Positions 25,201 to 33,570 of a stretch of DNA of 64,000 nt are shown in pieces. The notes beneath the pieces are model-generated. The model saw only the letters and a list, made by a program, of their open reading frames with translations, ran no database searches and was not told the DNA's origin. Origin of the DNA: CBDHEY01 sp965262305 (lineage in GTDB: Bacteria > Pseudomonadota > Gammaproteobacteria > Pseudomonadales > Cellvibrionaceae); NCBI GenBank assembly GCA_965262305.1, contig CBDHEY010000004.1, positions 806,001-870,000 on the forward strand. Reading direction: 5' to 3'. The position numbers and the translations under genes are program-made. Every line of letters starts with the position of its first letter. The first letter of the stretch is position 1.

Positions 25201-25759
25201 TCAGCCAGGCAGAATCACGACATGAGCCTTTGCCGCTGTCGAGCGTTTCTTTTGGTGTCTGAACGCCCGGCTCCATGCGTATTAAGTACTCAACTCGCTG
25301 TTCTATCATGGTGTTGATATCAACGAGAAAGTCGATAGTGCGACGTTTAGTTAGATCGACGCTACTGACTAATTCGTTAAATGCTTTGCCATTGATTTTC
25401 TTTTCTAGGTATGGCGCGAGATCTTTTTTCAGTTGAGCTGTGTATTTAAAGGGATATTCTTCTGCGTAATCTGCTAAGAAAAAGTCAAAAGGGTTGATGA
25501 CTTTCATATCCGCAATCACTTCTACTTCTACGGAAAAGTGTGTGGTTTTTTCGGGAAAAACAAAACTTGCTAAAAAATTTCCAAACGCATCCTGTTGCCA
25601 GTTAATAAAGTGCTCTTGAGGCTCTACCTTAAGACTATAACTTTTTATTGGCGTTCGGCTATGAGGCGCGGGACGCAAACGGATCGTATGTTGTGATAGA
25701 TTTACCGGACGATCAAATTTGTAATACGTGTTGTGGTTAATGGCAATACGAATTGTCAT
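22259..25759 (-). CDS. Transglutaminase-DUF2126 fusion protein
   Basis: This 1166-residue protein starts with a bacterial transglutaminase N-terminal domain and a core with Cys180 (GKGSCRDSAW), His229 (DLHAWCEVF) and Asp245 (GLDPTSG). A second region from about residue 300 to the end is DUF2126 (VRLTMGGEPTFVSIDD; DGRHTGTGGGNHITLGG; LLEFRGFEMPPH), which resembles amidoligase/glutamine-synthetase-like folds in published analyses. A lysine-rich linker (KDTDKPKDKEKVKVKES, about 625-641) splits the DUF2126 part. TTGGAG precedes the ATG. It is the central and largest enzyme of the operon. All catalytic triad residues are present. Confidence 0.92.
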   Translation of the reverse strand: MTIRIAINHNTYYKFDRPVNLSQHTIRLRPAPHSRTPIKSYSLKVEPQEHFINWQQDAFGNFLASFVFPEKTTHFSVEVEVIADMKVINPFDFFLADYAEEYPFKYTAQLKKDLAPYLEKKINGKAFNELVSSVDLTKRRTIDFLVDINTMIEQRVEYLIRMEPGVQTPKETLDSGKGSCRDSAWLMVQVLRHLGLAARFASGYLVQLTPDEKSLDGPSGPEKDFTDLHAWCEVFLPGAGWVGLDPTSGLFAGEGHIPLACTPDPVSAAPIEGATDECEVDFNFSNEVTRIHEDPRVTKPYTDDQWAAALSLGNKVDAQLVQDDVRLTMGGEPTFVSIDDMDGAQWNTAALGEEKLRLAKSLLLKLRDHFAPSGLMHYGQGKWYPGEEVPRWALGIFWRTDGEPLWRESKYLARIDQDYGHNYLTAHKFANHLASLLGIDKEYVHPAFEDALHYLLQEQKLPNNIDVLASNVLSNKSENDLGKRRLAKLLEKGFNKPTGFVIPLEWDSQRQAWHTSAWEFKRERLILIPGDSPLGLRIPLNDLPWYNEHEVIVERDPFESREPLIKQSEIEFPATAYATSAADIQNQTQIKWQTIGGMPDSSDGNVDTLNSEESKNKDTDKPKDKEKVKVKESYKVTSPVVRTALCIEARDGKIHIFMPPLWGLENYVELVTALEETAKKFDTPIIIEGYEPPKDYRLQKLLVTPDPGVIEVNVQPASSWNEMVANMNALYEAAKQSRLGTEKFMLDGRHTGTGGGNHITLGGPTPADSPLLRRPDLLRSFVTFWQHHPSLSYVFSGAFIGPTSQAPRADEGRDEMLYEMEIAFDQMPEGETNQPWLIDRVMRNLLIDVTGNTHRAEFCIDKLYAPGSSTGRLGLLEFRGFEMPPHSRMALVQALLIRTLVARFWRKPYKHRLVRWGTLLHDKYMLPHFLWEDMKEVVADLRENGYHFDADWLLPFEEFRFPHYGRVKLDGIELELRWAVEPWHVLGEEVGSFGTARYVDSSVERLQVKISGITDGRYVLSCNGRRVPMHKTSKQGEYVGGVRYRAWAPPSALHPTIGVHTPLVFDLIDTWNGRSIGGCTYHVSHPGGRSYDNFPVNAYEAESRRINRFEDIGHTPGPYTPKPDISALREFFSDQHPPRPMAPPPEESPGEYPYTLDLRRKPSFIS

Positions 25760-25783
25760 TTCAACTCCAATAGAAGGTGTTTT

Positions 25784-26719
25784 TTATACGACTTCGGGAA
25801 ACCAGATTTCTGCGATGGATTCGTGAAGGCTTCCAATATGTATTTGTAAGCTATTTAAGTATTCACGCAAAGGTTCCCCAAGGACTTCGTAGTCGATCTC
25901 TTTTTGCGCTTTATCTTTAATATCCTCAAGTAGCTCAACCAGCGTTTTTGAGCGGGGCAATTTTGCACTTGAATCTATTAAAGCATTAAGACAATGTAAT
26001 ATCGATTTTGGAAACTCGGTGTCTTCTAGTAGGTAAGAGACTACCGCCTCAGCCTTTACTGACGCTCTCATTGTTCTTCTATAGGATTGAGCTCCGTTGA
26101 GGGAGCGCAGTACATTACCCCAAATAATTTGGTGAGCGTTCACGGCAAAATCATCGTCTTTGACCTGCAAAATTGCTGCGACACCTGCGTCAAGATTTCG
26201 GGTTGTCATGTCTGCTCGTTCTAAATTACGACCTAGTCGCATAAAGTCCCAAGCCGCGTCATGAGGCATACTGCCATAAACGAGTCCGAGTATTTGTTGG
26301 CAGCCTTTAATGACATTTTCTAGAAATTCGTGACGTCGACTACGGCTGATTCCCTGTTGTAAATTTTCATTCACGTAAAGGCTGAGCTCGTTGGTGAGCT
26401 CCCAAACCTCTTCTGGAATTACATCCCGAGTAGTACGAACATTTTCGCGAATCGCGCTTAATGAAGAGACCATAGAGGAATAGTTAGATTTGTCCCCAAG
26501 TAGAAATTTAACAACGTTTCGTTCATCGCGATTTGAATAGCGGCTATTAAAGTCTTCCTCTATGCCGTTGATTATAATCAGGTTATACCAGCTCAAATTG
26601 ACACGCTTGGGAAGATCGAAAAGCAGTTTGTCGTAAATACTTACTAAGCGAGCTGTGCTCTCTATTCGCTCTAGGTAGCGAGCAGTCCAATAAACTCTTT
26701 CTGCGACTTTAGATAACAT
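25784..26719 (-). CDS. Alpha-E domain protein
   Basis: This all-helical 311-residue protein is the stand-alone COG2307 partner. It begins MLSKVAERVYWTARYLERIES and contains MPHDAAWDFMRLGRNLERADM and NALIDSSAKL, motifs shared with the C-terminal part of the fusion at 19604-22150. The ATG at 26719 overlaps the preceding stop as TAATG, and GGAAGGAG lies just upstream. Alpha-E proteins always occur with the permuted ATP-grasp proteins and may form a complex with them; no catalytic residues are known. Confidence 0.9.
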   Translation of the reverse strand: MLSKVAERVYWTARYLERIESTARLVSIYDKLLFDLPKRVNLSWYNLIIINGIEEDFNSRYSNRDERNVVKFLLGDKSNYSSMVSSLSAIRENVRTTRDVIPEEVWELTNELSLYVNENLQQGISRSRRHEFLENVIKGCQQILGLVYGSMPHDAAWDFMRLGRNLERADMTTRNLDAGVAAILQVKDDDFAVNAHQIIWGNVLRSLNGAQSYRRTMRASVKAEAVVSYLLEDTEFPKSILHCLNALIDSSAKLPRSKTLVELLEDIKDKAQKEIDYEVLGEPLREYLNSLQIHIGSLHESIAEIWFPEVV

Positions 26720-28179
26720 TATTTTGCTTCTCCTTCCGTATCGACAATCCAAGTATCTTTACTTCCTCCACCTTGAGAAGAATTCACTACGAGAGAACCT
26801 TTTTTCATTGCTACACGGGTCAGCCCCCCTGTAGTAACGTAGCTTTCTTTGCCTTGCAGTATGAAGGGGCGTAGATCTAAATGTCTGGGCTCCACTGCGT
26901 TCTTGCCTATTAATGTTGGTGCTGTGGATAAAGCTAAAGTAGGTTGAGCAATATAATTTCGTGGTTGCGCTTTAATTAAATCAACAAAAACGTCGCGTTC
27001 TTTTTTAGTGGAGTGAGGGCCGACAAGAATGCCGTAACCACCGGATTCGTTGGCGGGTTTAACAACAAGTTTTTCAATGTTGGCAATGACATAATCACGT
27101 TGCTTATCATCGTAACATAAGTAGGTCTCAACATTGGGCACAATGGGATCTTGATCAAGGTAGTATTTGATTACTTGAGGAATATAGGCATAAACGACCT
27201 TATCATCTGCGACACCGGCTCCAGGTGCATTTGCAATGGCCACGTTTTTTGATCGCCATGCTCGCATTAAGCCCGCCACACCTAAAACAGATTCTTTATT
27301 AAATGCTTCAGGGTCAAGAAACAGGTCGTCGACCCGCCGATAAATCACATCTACACGCTCTAAACCTGATATCGTTTTCATATAGACGCAGTCGTCATTT
27401 TGTACAACAAGGTCACTGCCTTCGACAAGTTCTGCGCCCATTTGTTGTGCTAGAAATGCGTGCTCAAAATAGGCTGAATTAAATATTCCAGGTGTAAGCA
27501 CGACGACCACAGGTTTTTTAACTTTGCGGGGAGAAATAGAGGTCAGCGTATCAAATAGTCTTGCGGTGTAATCTCCAATTGGCGCGATATCAACTTTTTC
27601 GAAAATTTCTGGAACCACCCTCTTCATAATTGAGCGGTTCTCTAGCATATAAGAAACGCCGGAAGGCACACGCAGGTTATCTTCGAGAACATAGAACTCG
27701 CCGTCTTTGTCTCGCACCAAATCTGTGCCGCAGATATGGGCCCAAACACCAAATGCGGGCGTGACGCCTTCGCACTCTTTTCGATAGTTTGCGGATTGTT
27801 TTAGAACAAATTCTGGAATAATACCGTCTTTTATTATCTTTTGGTCGTGATAAAGATCGTCGATAAACATGTTTAGTGCTTGAAGACGTTGTTTGAGACC
27901 TAAAGCCGTTTTATCCCACTGTTTTTTTGTAATCACTCTCGGAATAATATCGAACGGCCAAGCACGATCGATATTTCCCTCTTCGGTATAGACGGTAAAC
28001 GAGACGCCCATTTCCTTAATTGTGGATTCTGCAGCAAGCTTTCGTGAAGCTATATCTTCTTCACTCAGAGAGCGAAGGTAAGAAACAATTTTTCGAGCTG
28101 GTTTTCTAGCATTGCCAGGGCTACTCATTAACTCGTCGTAAAAAATACCTGAATCGTAATCTTTCCAAGGGATAGTCAT
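26719..28179 (-). CDS. Circularly permuted ATP-grasp ligase
   Basis: At 486 residues this is a stand-alone COG2308-type ATP-grasp protein. The metal-binding stretch VLEDNLRVPSGVSYMLENR, the YRRVDDLFLDP motif, the nucleotide loop VVKPANESGGYG and the terminal TTGGLTRVAMKKGS are all intact, so it is probably the active ligase of the operon. It is the first gene of the operon, with 424 non-coding bases before it. The enzyme class forms amide or peptide bonds from a carboxylate and an amine with ATP. Confidence 0.92.
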   Translation of the reverse strand: MTIPWKDYDSGIFYDELMSSPGNARKPARKIVSYLRSLSEEDIASRKLAAESTIKEMGVSFTVYTEEGNIDRAWPFDIIPRVITKKQWDKTALGLKQRLQALNMFIDDLYHDQKIIKDGIIPEFVLKQSANYRKECEGVTPAFGVWAHICGTDLVRDKDGEFYVLEDNLRVPSGVSYMLENRSIMKRVVPEIFEKVDIAPIGDYTARLFDTLTSISPRKVKKPVVVVLTPGIFNSAYFEHAFLAQQMGAELVEGSDLVVQNDDCVYMKTISGLERVDVIYRRVDDLFLDPEAFNKESVLGVAGLMRAWRSKNVAIANAPGAGVADDKVVYAYIPQVIKYYLDQDPIVPNVETYLCYDDKQRDYVIANIEKLVVKPANESGGYGILVGPHSTKKERDVFVDLIKAQPRNYIAQPTLALSTAPTLIGKNAVEPRHLDLRPFILQGKESYVTTGGLTRVAMKKGSLVVNSSQGGGSKDTWIVDTEGEAK

Positions 28180-28603
28180 AAATTGATGGACGCCTTAAAA
28201 GTCTCGAAAGACTGAAGTGATCGATAGTGAATTGTTTTCTTTTATAACCGATATGCAGATTTCGGGCCGCGAAGCGACCTATTATATAAAATTTGAATGT
28301 ATGGCTAAAAGCTTATTTGCACTGTTATTTAAGTTGTGACGAGAGATAAGGCTTGTTTTCTCAGAGTCAGTTAAAAAATTCTGGGAATTGTTGCTCATAT
28401 GGGTGGTAAAAGTGGTTTCAAAATCGATTGTTTTCGATTAAATTAGAAAGGCTAGATGTACAATTACATTTTATTACATCGTTGGCATCTAAATCTTTTT
28501 TCAAGTGTTTTTTATTTTGTTTTACGCTAATTGCGTTCAAATTGGTGACGATAGACATAGACGCCAATAAACTTTTAAGGTTAAGGAATTAAAAGGAACT
28601 TGT
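28180..28603. other. Intergenic, divergent promoters
   Basis: I see no gene, RNA or clear repeat here. The region must hold promoters for the ATP-grasp operon (minus) and the STAS-like gene (plus), but no consensus -35/-10 pair or sigma-54 site stands out. The sequence is AT-rich, with several short T-runs. Confidence 0.5.
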
Positions 28604-28969
28604 ATGTCATATACTACACATATCGACCGAGAGCAGGGTGTTGTTGAGCTCGTTTATCAAGGTGATGTGGATTTAAATGAAACGATTGAGTCTAGAGCCG
28701 ACGTCGTGCGAATTGCAAATGAAAATTCACTGACTCGCGCGTTAATTGATTTGAAGTCATGTCAATTTAGACTTTCTGCATCCGATCTTTATCACTTTGG
28801 CAATTCTTTCGATAAGGTGGGCTTTCCCGGCAACATAACAATTAGTGGAGTTGTTAATGCCGGTGATGAAAAGAGTCGGTTTCTTGAAAATGTTGCCAAA
28901 AACAGATTTATGAATATCAAATTTTTTGATAATCGTGAAGATGCGACTAAATGGTTAGGCCTAGCGTAA
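28604..28969 (+). CDS. STAS/SpoIIAA-like small protein
   Basis: The 121-residue protein has the pattern of the SpoIIAA-like (STAS/SEC14-type) family: an opening strand with VVELVYQGDVDLNETIESRADVV, a central ALIDLKSCQFRLSASDLY, and a closing helix NREDATKWLG. No phosphorylatable serine can be assigned. AAAAGGA precedes the ATG. It is monocistronic, between the ATP-grasp operon and the betaine-lipid genes. Function unknown. Confidence 0.7.
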   Translation: MSYTTHIDREQGVVELVYQGDVDLNETIESRADVVRIANENSLTRALIDLKSCQFRLSASDLYHFGNSFDKVGFPGNITISGVVNAGDEKSRFLENVAKNRFMNIKFFDNREDATKWLGLA

Positions 28970-29307
28970 CGGCTCCAAACCGCCTCTCAAATCTCATTGA
29001 TACGTTAATAAACTATGTGATAGCGCGTATTAATTCGTCTTTTGATTTTTATACCATTGGTTGAAAGGTTATCTTCGATGACTCATTTTTCTTCTGTTGG
29101 ATGAATGAAAGCTACTCCAGTTTTTAGAAAATGAATTTGGTATCGCCGACGGCTGTTAGTTGTTTTTGAGCGGATGCTCACAAAGAGGCTATCCGCTGGC
29201 AATTGATCTAGTGCCAGCGGTAAATAAGTGAGACAAAAGTTAAAGAAGTTTTGTTAGTTCGCTGTCGCCTTTGCCCCTTTAATAGAGGCTTTTTTTAGAT
29301 TTTAAGG
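28970..29307. other. Intergenic with a GC-rich hairpin
   Basis: No gene is seen. A perfect 9-base hairpin lies at 29193-29220 (CCGCTGGCA and TGCCAGCGG around a ten-base loop), not followed by a T-run. A weaker stem (GCCCCTT with AGAGGC) at about 29273-29289 is followed by seven T residues and may be the terminator of a plus-strand transcript. Confidence 0.45.
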
Positions 29308-29928
29308 CTAATTTTTTGGCGATCCAGTGAATATAAAATATTCCCACAATCCCAAATATGCAGGACGAACTTTTCTCATGCGTGAAGCAAATTTTTTATC
29401 GAGATCTGAAATTAAGTGACCCCCTAAATTTACATGAACAGAGGACCAAACTTTCTTCATGAAACCGAAGTAACTGTTATGAAAATCGACCACTAAGATT
29501 TCCCCATCAGACTTCAATAGCGTTTTTGCATCGTCAATGGCGGTATCCCAGTTTTCAGAAAACATAGAAAGACAATAGGAAAAGATGATCAAATCAAACT
29601 TTTTTTCTTCAGAAAACAGCGATGCATTAAACATTGCAGAAAGATATTCAATATTTTGATGATCGCTCAGTTTGGATTTCGCCTTTTCCAGCATGAAATC
29701 TGAGATATCCAAAGCGGTTATAGAGACGTCAGGGTAATGCTGCTTAATCTTTTGAACATTTCCACCCGTTCCTGCGCCAACTTCTAATATCTTGAAAGAT
29801 TTTGAATTCTCAATTTTAGAGTGTTTCACCACGCTATTTCGGCCAAATAGGATACTCCAGCGAGTGAAGTCGTAAATCATTGAATGGAATCGGTAATACC
29901 GATCCATTTTCTGTTTTTGTGTAGCCAT
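29308..29928 (-). CDS. btaB: Betaine-lipid N-methyltransferase (BtaB)
   Basis: The protein is a class I SAM methyltransferase of 206 residues with motif I ILEVGAGTGGN, the acidic ALDIS motif II and IIFSYCLSMFSE. The N-terminus MDRYYRFHSMIYDFTRWSILFGR is characteristic of BtaB. It methylates diacylglyceryl-homoserine three times to give the betaine lipid DGTS. The gene follows btaA by one base, so the two are coupled. An alternative start seven codons in is possible. Confidence 0.85.
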   Translation of the reverse strand: MATQKQKMDRYYRFHSMIYDFTRWSILFGRNSVVKHSKIENSKSFKILEVGAGTGGNVQKIKQHYPDVSITALDISDFMLEKAKSKLSDHQNIEYLSAMFNASLFSEEKKFDLIIFSYCLSMFSENWDTAIDDAKTLLKSDGEILVVDFHNSYFGFMKKVWSSVHVNLGGHLISDLDKKFASRMRKVRPAYLGLWEYFIFTGSPKN

Positions 29929-29929
29929 A

Positions 29930-31105
29930 CTAGGATGCGTTACTCAATCGTAATGAGGCGTTTTCAGTCACTCTCACACCCAAGTGCGTGCTGCCATACG
30001 TACCCACACGATCGAGTTTGTGCAGTTCTTCAAGCTGAAGTTCTTCATCGTTAAATTGGAAGTGCTGTCGTGCAATATCTGGAACAAACCAGTCATTTAA
30101 TCCACCAGTACGTATCAATACTTTGGTACCAATGTCACTGTGATTAATGATTTCATTCCATTCTTCTTCTAATGCATTCGAGTTTTCGTACATCCAATCC
30201 ATGTGGTCGAGCAGAATAAAATGTGAGTAAATTCGATCTGTCGACTTTAGGAAATCAATAATTGTCGTGGTGTAAGTGTTTATTTTATCGATATTGTCTG
30301 CATAAAAATTGAAGTAGTCCTTGTCCAAATAATTTGGCTTACAATCTTCTTCATAGCAGCCATATACATAAGCACGCCAAAAGTAGTTGTCGCGAATATG
30401 GATCGTTGTAAATACATGATCAACTTGATCGATCCAAAATTTCCCTATCGATTTTCCTGTTTGATCTTTGATCAATTTTTCTTGCTGAGCTGGCACTCCA
30501 ACCAAAACTCGCGCTAAGCGAGACGTCATGAGGATTTTGGAAATGGAATTCCAAAAATAAGGGCGAATTTTCTTATAAGCTTCGGCCTGAGCTTCGATAC
30601 TCTCAGCATTGAATACTTCTTGAATGATTTTCTTTTTATTTGGAAAAAGTGACATTACGAGGCTGATGATGAATGCCATACCACCAGAAGTGCCTTGGAA
30701 GTAGAATGAAGAGCGCATGCCTTTGCTCGAAAACATATCGGAGCGCTTTTTCCAAAATGCGACATCTTCGTCATCAAGAAATTCAGAGAGCTTTTTATCA
30801 AGCAACTCAGAAAACTTATCATATGAGCCATTTTGAAACAGGTTTTGAAGCTCTTCCATGCTGCCACTTTTAAACAGAGATTTCTTAAGGTTTAAGAGTG
30901 CGTTTTGGCAGGGATTTGCGTCAATGCAATCGATTTGTTTGGGATTGTCTAAAAGATAGTCGAGCGCGTTACAACCCGCAGAGGTGATACTAAAGATAAC
31001 GGAGTCTTGATTAATTCCGAGAATCTTTCTGTCAATTCTAGGGTCTTCCCATGTTGCATTGTAAACGATGTGTTTAGATGTAAAGCGCTTAAAAAGAAGG
31101 CTCAT
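29930..31105 (-). CDS. btaA: SAM:diacylglycerol 3-amino-3-carboxypropyltransferase (BtaA)
   Basis: This 391-residue protein matches BtaA (DUF3419). The start FTSKHIVYNATWEDPRID and ITSAGCNALDYLLDNPKQI, followed by CIDANPCQNALLNLKK, are family hallmarks. BtaA transfers the aminocarboxypropyl group of SAM to diacylglycerol, the first step to the phosphorus-free lipid DGTS. In other bacteria the pair is used in phosphate starvation. I looked for a PHO box upstream and found none that is convincing. It is the first gene of the pair. Confidence 0.9.
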   Translation of the reverse strand: MSLLFKRFTSKHIVYNATWEDPRIDRKILGINQDSVIFSITSAGCNALDYLLDNPKQIDCIDANPCQNALLNLKKSLFKSGSMEELQNLFQNGSYDKFSELLDKKLSEFLDDEDVAFWKKRSDMFSSKGMRSSFYFQGTSGGMAFIISLVMSLFPNKKKIIQEVFNAESIEAQAEAYKKIRPYFWNSISKILMTSRLARVLVGVPAQQEKLIKDQTGKSIGKFWIDQVDHVFTTIHIRDNYFWRAYVYGCYEEDCKPNYLDKDYFNFYADNIDKINTYTTTIIDFLKSTDRIYSHFILLDHMDWMYENSNALEEEWNEIINHSDIGTKVLIRTGGLNDWFVPDIARQHFQFNDEELQLEELHKLDRVGTYGSTHLGVRVTENASLRLSNAS

Positions 31106-31958
31106 GCCGTAACTCCAGTCTTGATTTGGGAAAAAACTAATTTTGGTCTAATACATGTAATTCGAAGAATTTCTAACTAGGTTTTATGATGATTATTTTA
31201 CGATCTAACACGCACCAAATAGTCTTTTTATTCTCTAGTGGTAAATCCGTAAATAGTCTAACGATAATTTGAGGCAGGTTTGCTTTTCGAGTTTAAAATT
31301 ATATTTTAATTTCGGTGGTGCTTTCTGTGTCATTTTATTCGTTCTTACTAGCTGTAGTTGGTTTATTTTAACTTTTATTGGCCAAAGATGAATCGTTACT
31401 ACTCGGAAATGCGTCTATTTCAGCCAAATTTAACAACCTAAATAGTTTTGCATAGTTTCATATTTTTACAACTAATTTAGAACATTTTGGCTGTTTTTAG
31501 TCTTCTCAACGCCATTCTTTTCGTGTTTCCACATTCTTACACATTTCAACCATTATTTTTGCACATTGGTTGAATATAGTGACATTTATTGAAAGCGTAA
31601 CACGATGTTAACTAGTTATAAGACTTCTATTTGAGCACAAAACACCACTCTCGCGACAACCAATATGTTCTCTCTGTAGTCTTGGCCCCTTTTTAGGGGC
31701 TTTTTTATTACACCCCTGTAAAGCGAATAGTATTATATGGTTAAAAAAGAGTCTATAAGGTGTTTGTGAAATAGGGTTTGATATCTCCTCAAGCCAAGGC
31801 GTCAAGCTTCCATCTTACGTAGATTCTCAAAGCCAGTGAGATAGAGGAGTCTTTATATGTAATAGAACATTTCACAAATAGATATTCGAAATATGCTAAT
31901 AGCACTGGTACCATCGTTGCTAATGCATTAAAGATAATTTACAGTGGTTTTAACACAA
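31106..31958. other. Long intergenic region with an orphan terminator
   Basis: These 853 bases hold no gene I can support. The only clear element is the intrinsic terminator at 31685-31706. The stretch before it (about 31570-31684) could encode a small RNA; no consensus promoter is certain. Confidence 0.5.
31685..31706 (+). terminator. Orphan intrinsic terminator, possible small-RNA end
   Basis: GCCCCT and AGGGGC form a six-base GC-rich stem with a TTTT loop, followed by six T residues. There is no upstream plus-strand gene for over 2.5 kb, so it probably ends an unannotated RNA. Confidence 0.7.
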
Positions 31959-32630
31959 ATGAATAAAGTTCAAATCGACCATTACTCCGATATATTGTGC
32001 GTTTGGGCATACATTGGCCACGCACGCACCTGTGAACTTCAAACGCAGTTCCCCAGTCAATTAGAATGGACTTGGCATTATCTCCCCGTTTTTGGCGATG
32101 TGCCCAGTAAATTTCAAGATCAGTGGCAAGACCGAGGCGGAGCATTGGGTTATGCAGATCATGTTAAAGATGTGGTTAAAGAATTTGATCATGTAAAATT
32201 GCATGAGACGTGCTGGACAAGCGTGCAACCCGTATCTTCAGCGCCAGCACACTTGTGGCTCTCCGCCGCGCGACTGGCCGAGCGAGAAGGAAGTCTGCCA
32301 GTGAAGACAGAAGAAAAACTGGCTTGGGCACTACGTACAGCGTTTTTTGAGAAAGGAGTTGATATAGCCAATCAGATGGAATTAGTTAACGTGGCAATCT
32401 CTCTTGGCCTTGATAGTAATCAACTGCTCAATCGTGTGATAGATGGCACGGCTTACGCATCTTTGTGTCAGGATATGTTAAAAGCACGAGATGCGAATAT
32501 TCGAATTAGTCCAACCTATGTATTTAACAATGATCGCCAACGTCTAACCGGAAACGTTGGCTACCGTATTATCGAAGCTAATGTTAAAGAGTTACTCGTA
32601 CAGCCGGAAAACCAACAGAGCTGGTGTTGA
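31959..32630 (+). CDS. DsbA-family thioredoxin-fold protein
   Basis: The N-terminus IDHYSDILCVWAYIGHAR is typical of the DsbA-like FrnE/HCCA-isomerase group, with the usual CXXC changed to CVWA, so it keeps only the first cysteine. ISPTYVFNNDRQRLTGNVGY near the C-terminus carries the cis-proline loop. At 223 residues the length is usual. The ATG at 31959 is chosen over a GTG five codons upstream. There is no signal peptide, so it is cytoplasmic. It runs directly into two YeeE/YedE-like genes, which suggests a link with sulfur compounds. Confidence 0.82.
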   Translation: MNKVQIDHYSDILCVWAYIGHARTCELQTQFPSQLEWTWHYLPVFGDVPSKFQDQWQDRGGALGYADHVKDVVKEFDHVKLHETCWTSVQPVSSAPAHLWLSAARLAEREGSLPVKTEEKLAWALRTAFFEKGVDIANQMELVNVAISLGLDSNQLLNRVIDGTAYASLCQDMLKARDANIRISPTYVFNNDRQRLTGNVGYRIIEANVKELLVQPENQQSWC

Positions 32631-32632
32631 TT

Positions 32633-33049
32633 ATGATTATTTCGTCGGATATTCAAATATTGAGCGGCTTGATCGGTGGGATAATCATTGGTGTATCAGC
32701 ATTATTGTTGTTAGCTTGTAACGGTAATATCGCGGGTATCTCTGGCATTGTTGGAAACGCCGTTACGAAACCTCGACAAAGTATTTGGCAGTGGTTTTTT
32801 ATTGCTGGCTTACTTAGTGGTGCGACGGTTTTTTATTTCATCAAAGGCTCTTTAAATGTGAGCTTGCCTTCGTTTGATTTTAAAATGGCAATTGCCGCTG
32901 TGCTTGTTGGCGTTGGTACACGAATTGGTTCCGGCTGTACTTCTGGTCATGGCGTCTGTGGAATTGGTCGTGGTTCGCTGCGATCTATTGGGGCTACCGC
33001 AATCTTTATGCTAGTGGCTGTTGTTACTGTTGCCATCATAGGGCGCTAA
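32633..33049 (+). CDS. YeeE/YedE-family sulfur transporter, first half
   Basis: This small membrane protein has about four helices and the YeeE/YedE motif TRIGSGCTSGHGVCG, whose cysteine handles thiosulfate or related sulfur in characterised members. In E. coli YeeE the two halves are one chain; here and in many bacteria they are separate. The ATG at 32633 lies two bases past the preceding stop; GTG and TTG starts three codons upstream are possible. Confidence 0.85.
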   Translation: MIISSDIQILSGLIGGIIIGVSALLLLACNGNIAGISGIVGNAVTKPRQSIWQWFFIAGLLSGATVFYFIKGSLNVSLPSFDFKMAIAAVLVGVGTRIGSGCTSGHGVCGIGRGSLRSIGATAIFMLVAVVTVAIIGR

Positions 33050-33051
33050 TC

Positions 33052-33459
33052 ATGTGGATTTCTTTTCTCTCTGGTCTGCTCTTTGGATTGGGGCTTGCTA
33101 TTTCAAATATGCTCAATCCAGAGCGCGTTCTGGCATTTCTTGATGTGTTTGGTGTTTGGGATCCGACATTGGCATTTGTGATGATGGGAGCCTTGGCGAT
33201 AACAGTACCCGGCTTTGCTATTGTGTTGAAGCGCGAAAAACCGTTATTTGCTCCAGTTTTTTCTTTACCCAAAAAAATTGACATTGATAAACACTTGATT
33301 TTTGGTGCGGTACTTTTTGGTTTAGGTTGGGGGCTCTCAGGACTTTGTCCTGGTCCAGCGCTAGCGGCTTTGGTATCGCTTGATTTAGATCTTTTTATAT
33401 TTTGTCTGATAATGCTATTGGGGTGGGGTGTGACGGATAAATTTCTTACTAAAAAGTAA
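33052..33459 (+). CDS. YeeE/YedE-family sulfur transporter, second half (DUF6691-like)
   Basis: The 135-residue membrane protein begins ISFLSGLLFGLGLAISNMLNPERV and contains GLGWGLSGLCPGPAL, the second conserved cysteine motif of the family. Its gene begins three bases after the stop of the first half, so the two should assemble as a pair. It is the last gene of this operon, closed by a strong bidirectional terminator. Confidence 0.85.
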   Translation: MWISFLSGLLFGLGLAISNMLNPERVLAFLDVFGVWDPTLAFVMMGALAITVPGFAIVLKREKPLFAPVFSLPKKIDIDKHLIFGAVLFGLGWGLSGLCPGPALAALVSLDLDLFIFCLIMLLGWGVTDKFLTKK

Positions 33460-33496
33460 ACTGAAGTTCACGCTTTTTATCTTGGTTTTTAACATA

Positions 33497-33526
33497 ACAA
33501 AGGCGCTAGTTACTTAGCGCCTTTGT
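33497..33526. terminator. Bidirectional terminator between YeeE-type gene and acnB
   Basis: Perfect 12-base arms ACAAAGGCGCTA and TAGCGCCTTTGT enclose a six-base loop. The hairpin lies between two convergent genes. The T-run is short on both sides. Confidence 0.8.
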
Positions 33527-33570
33527 TTATTACGTTATTTGTTTATTACTTTATTTTTTTGTCGCCCGTT

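Noticed and set aside
31106..31250. PHO box upstream of btaA
   Set aside because: No pair of CTGTCAT-like repeats with correct spacing; only loose TCAT matches.
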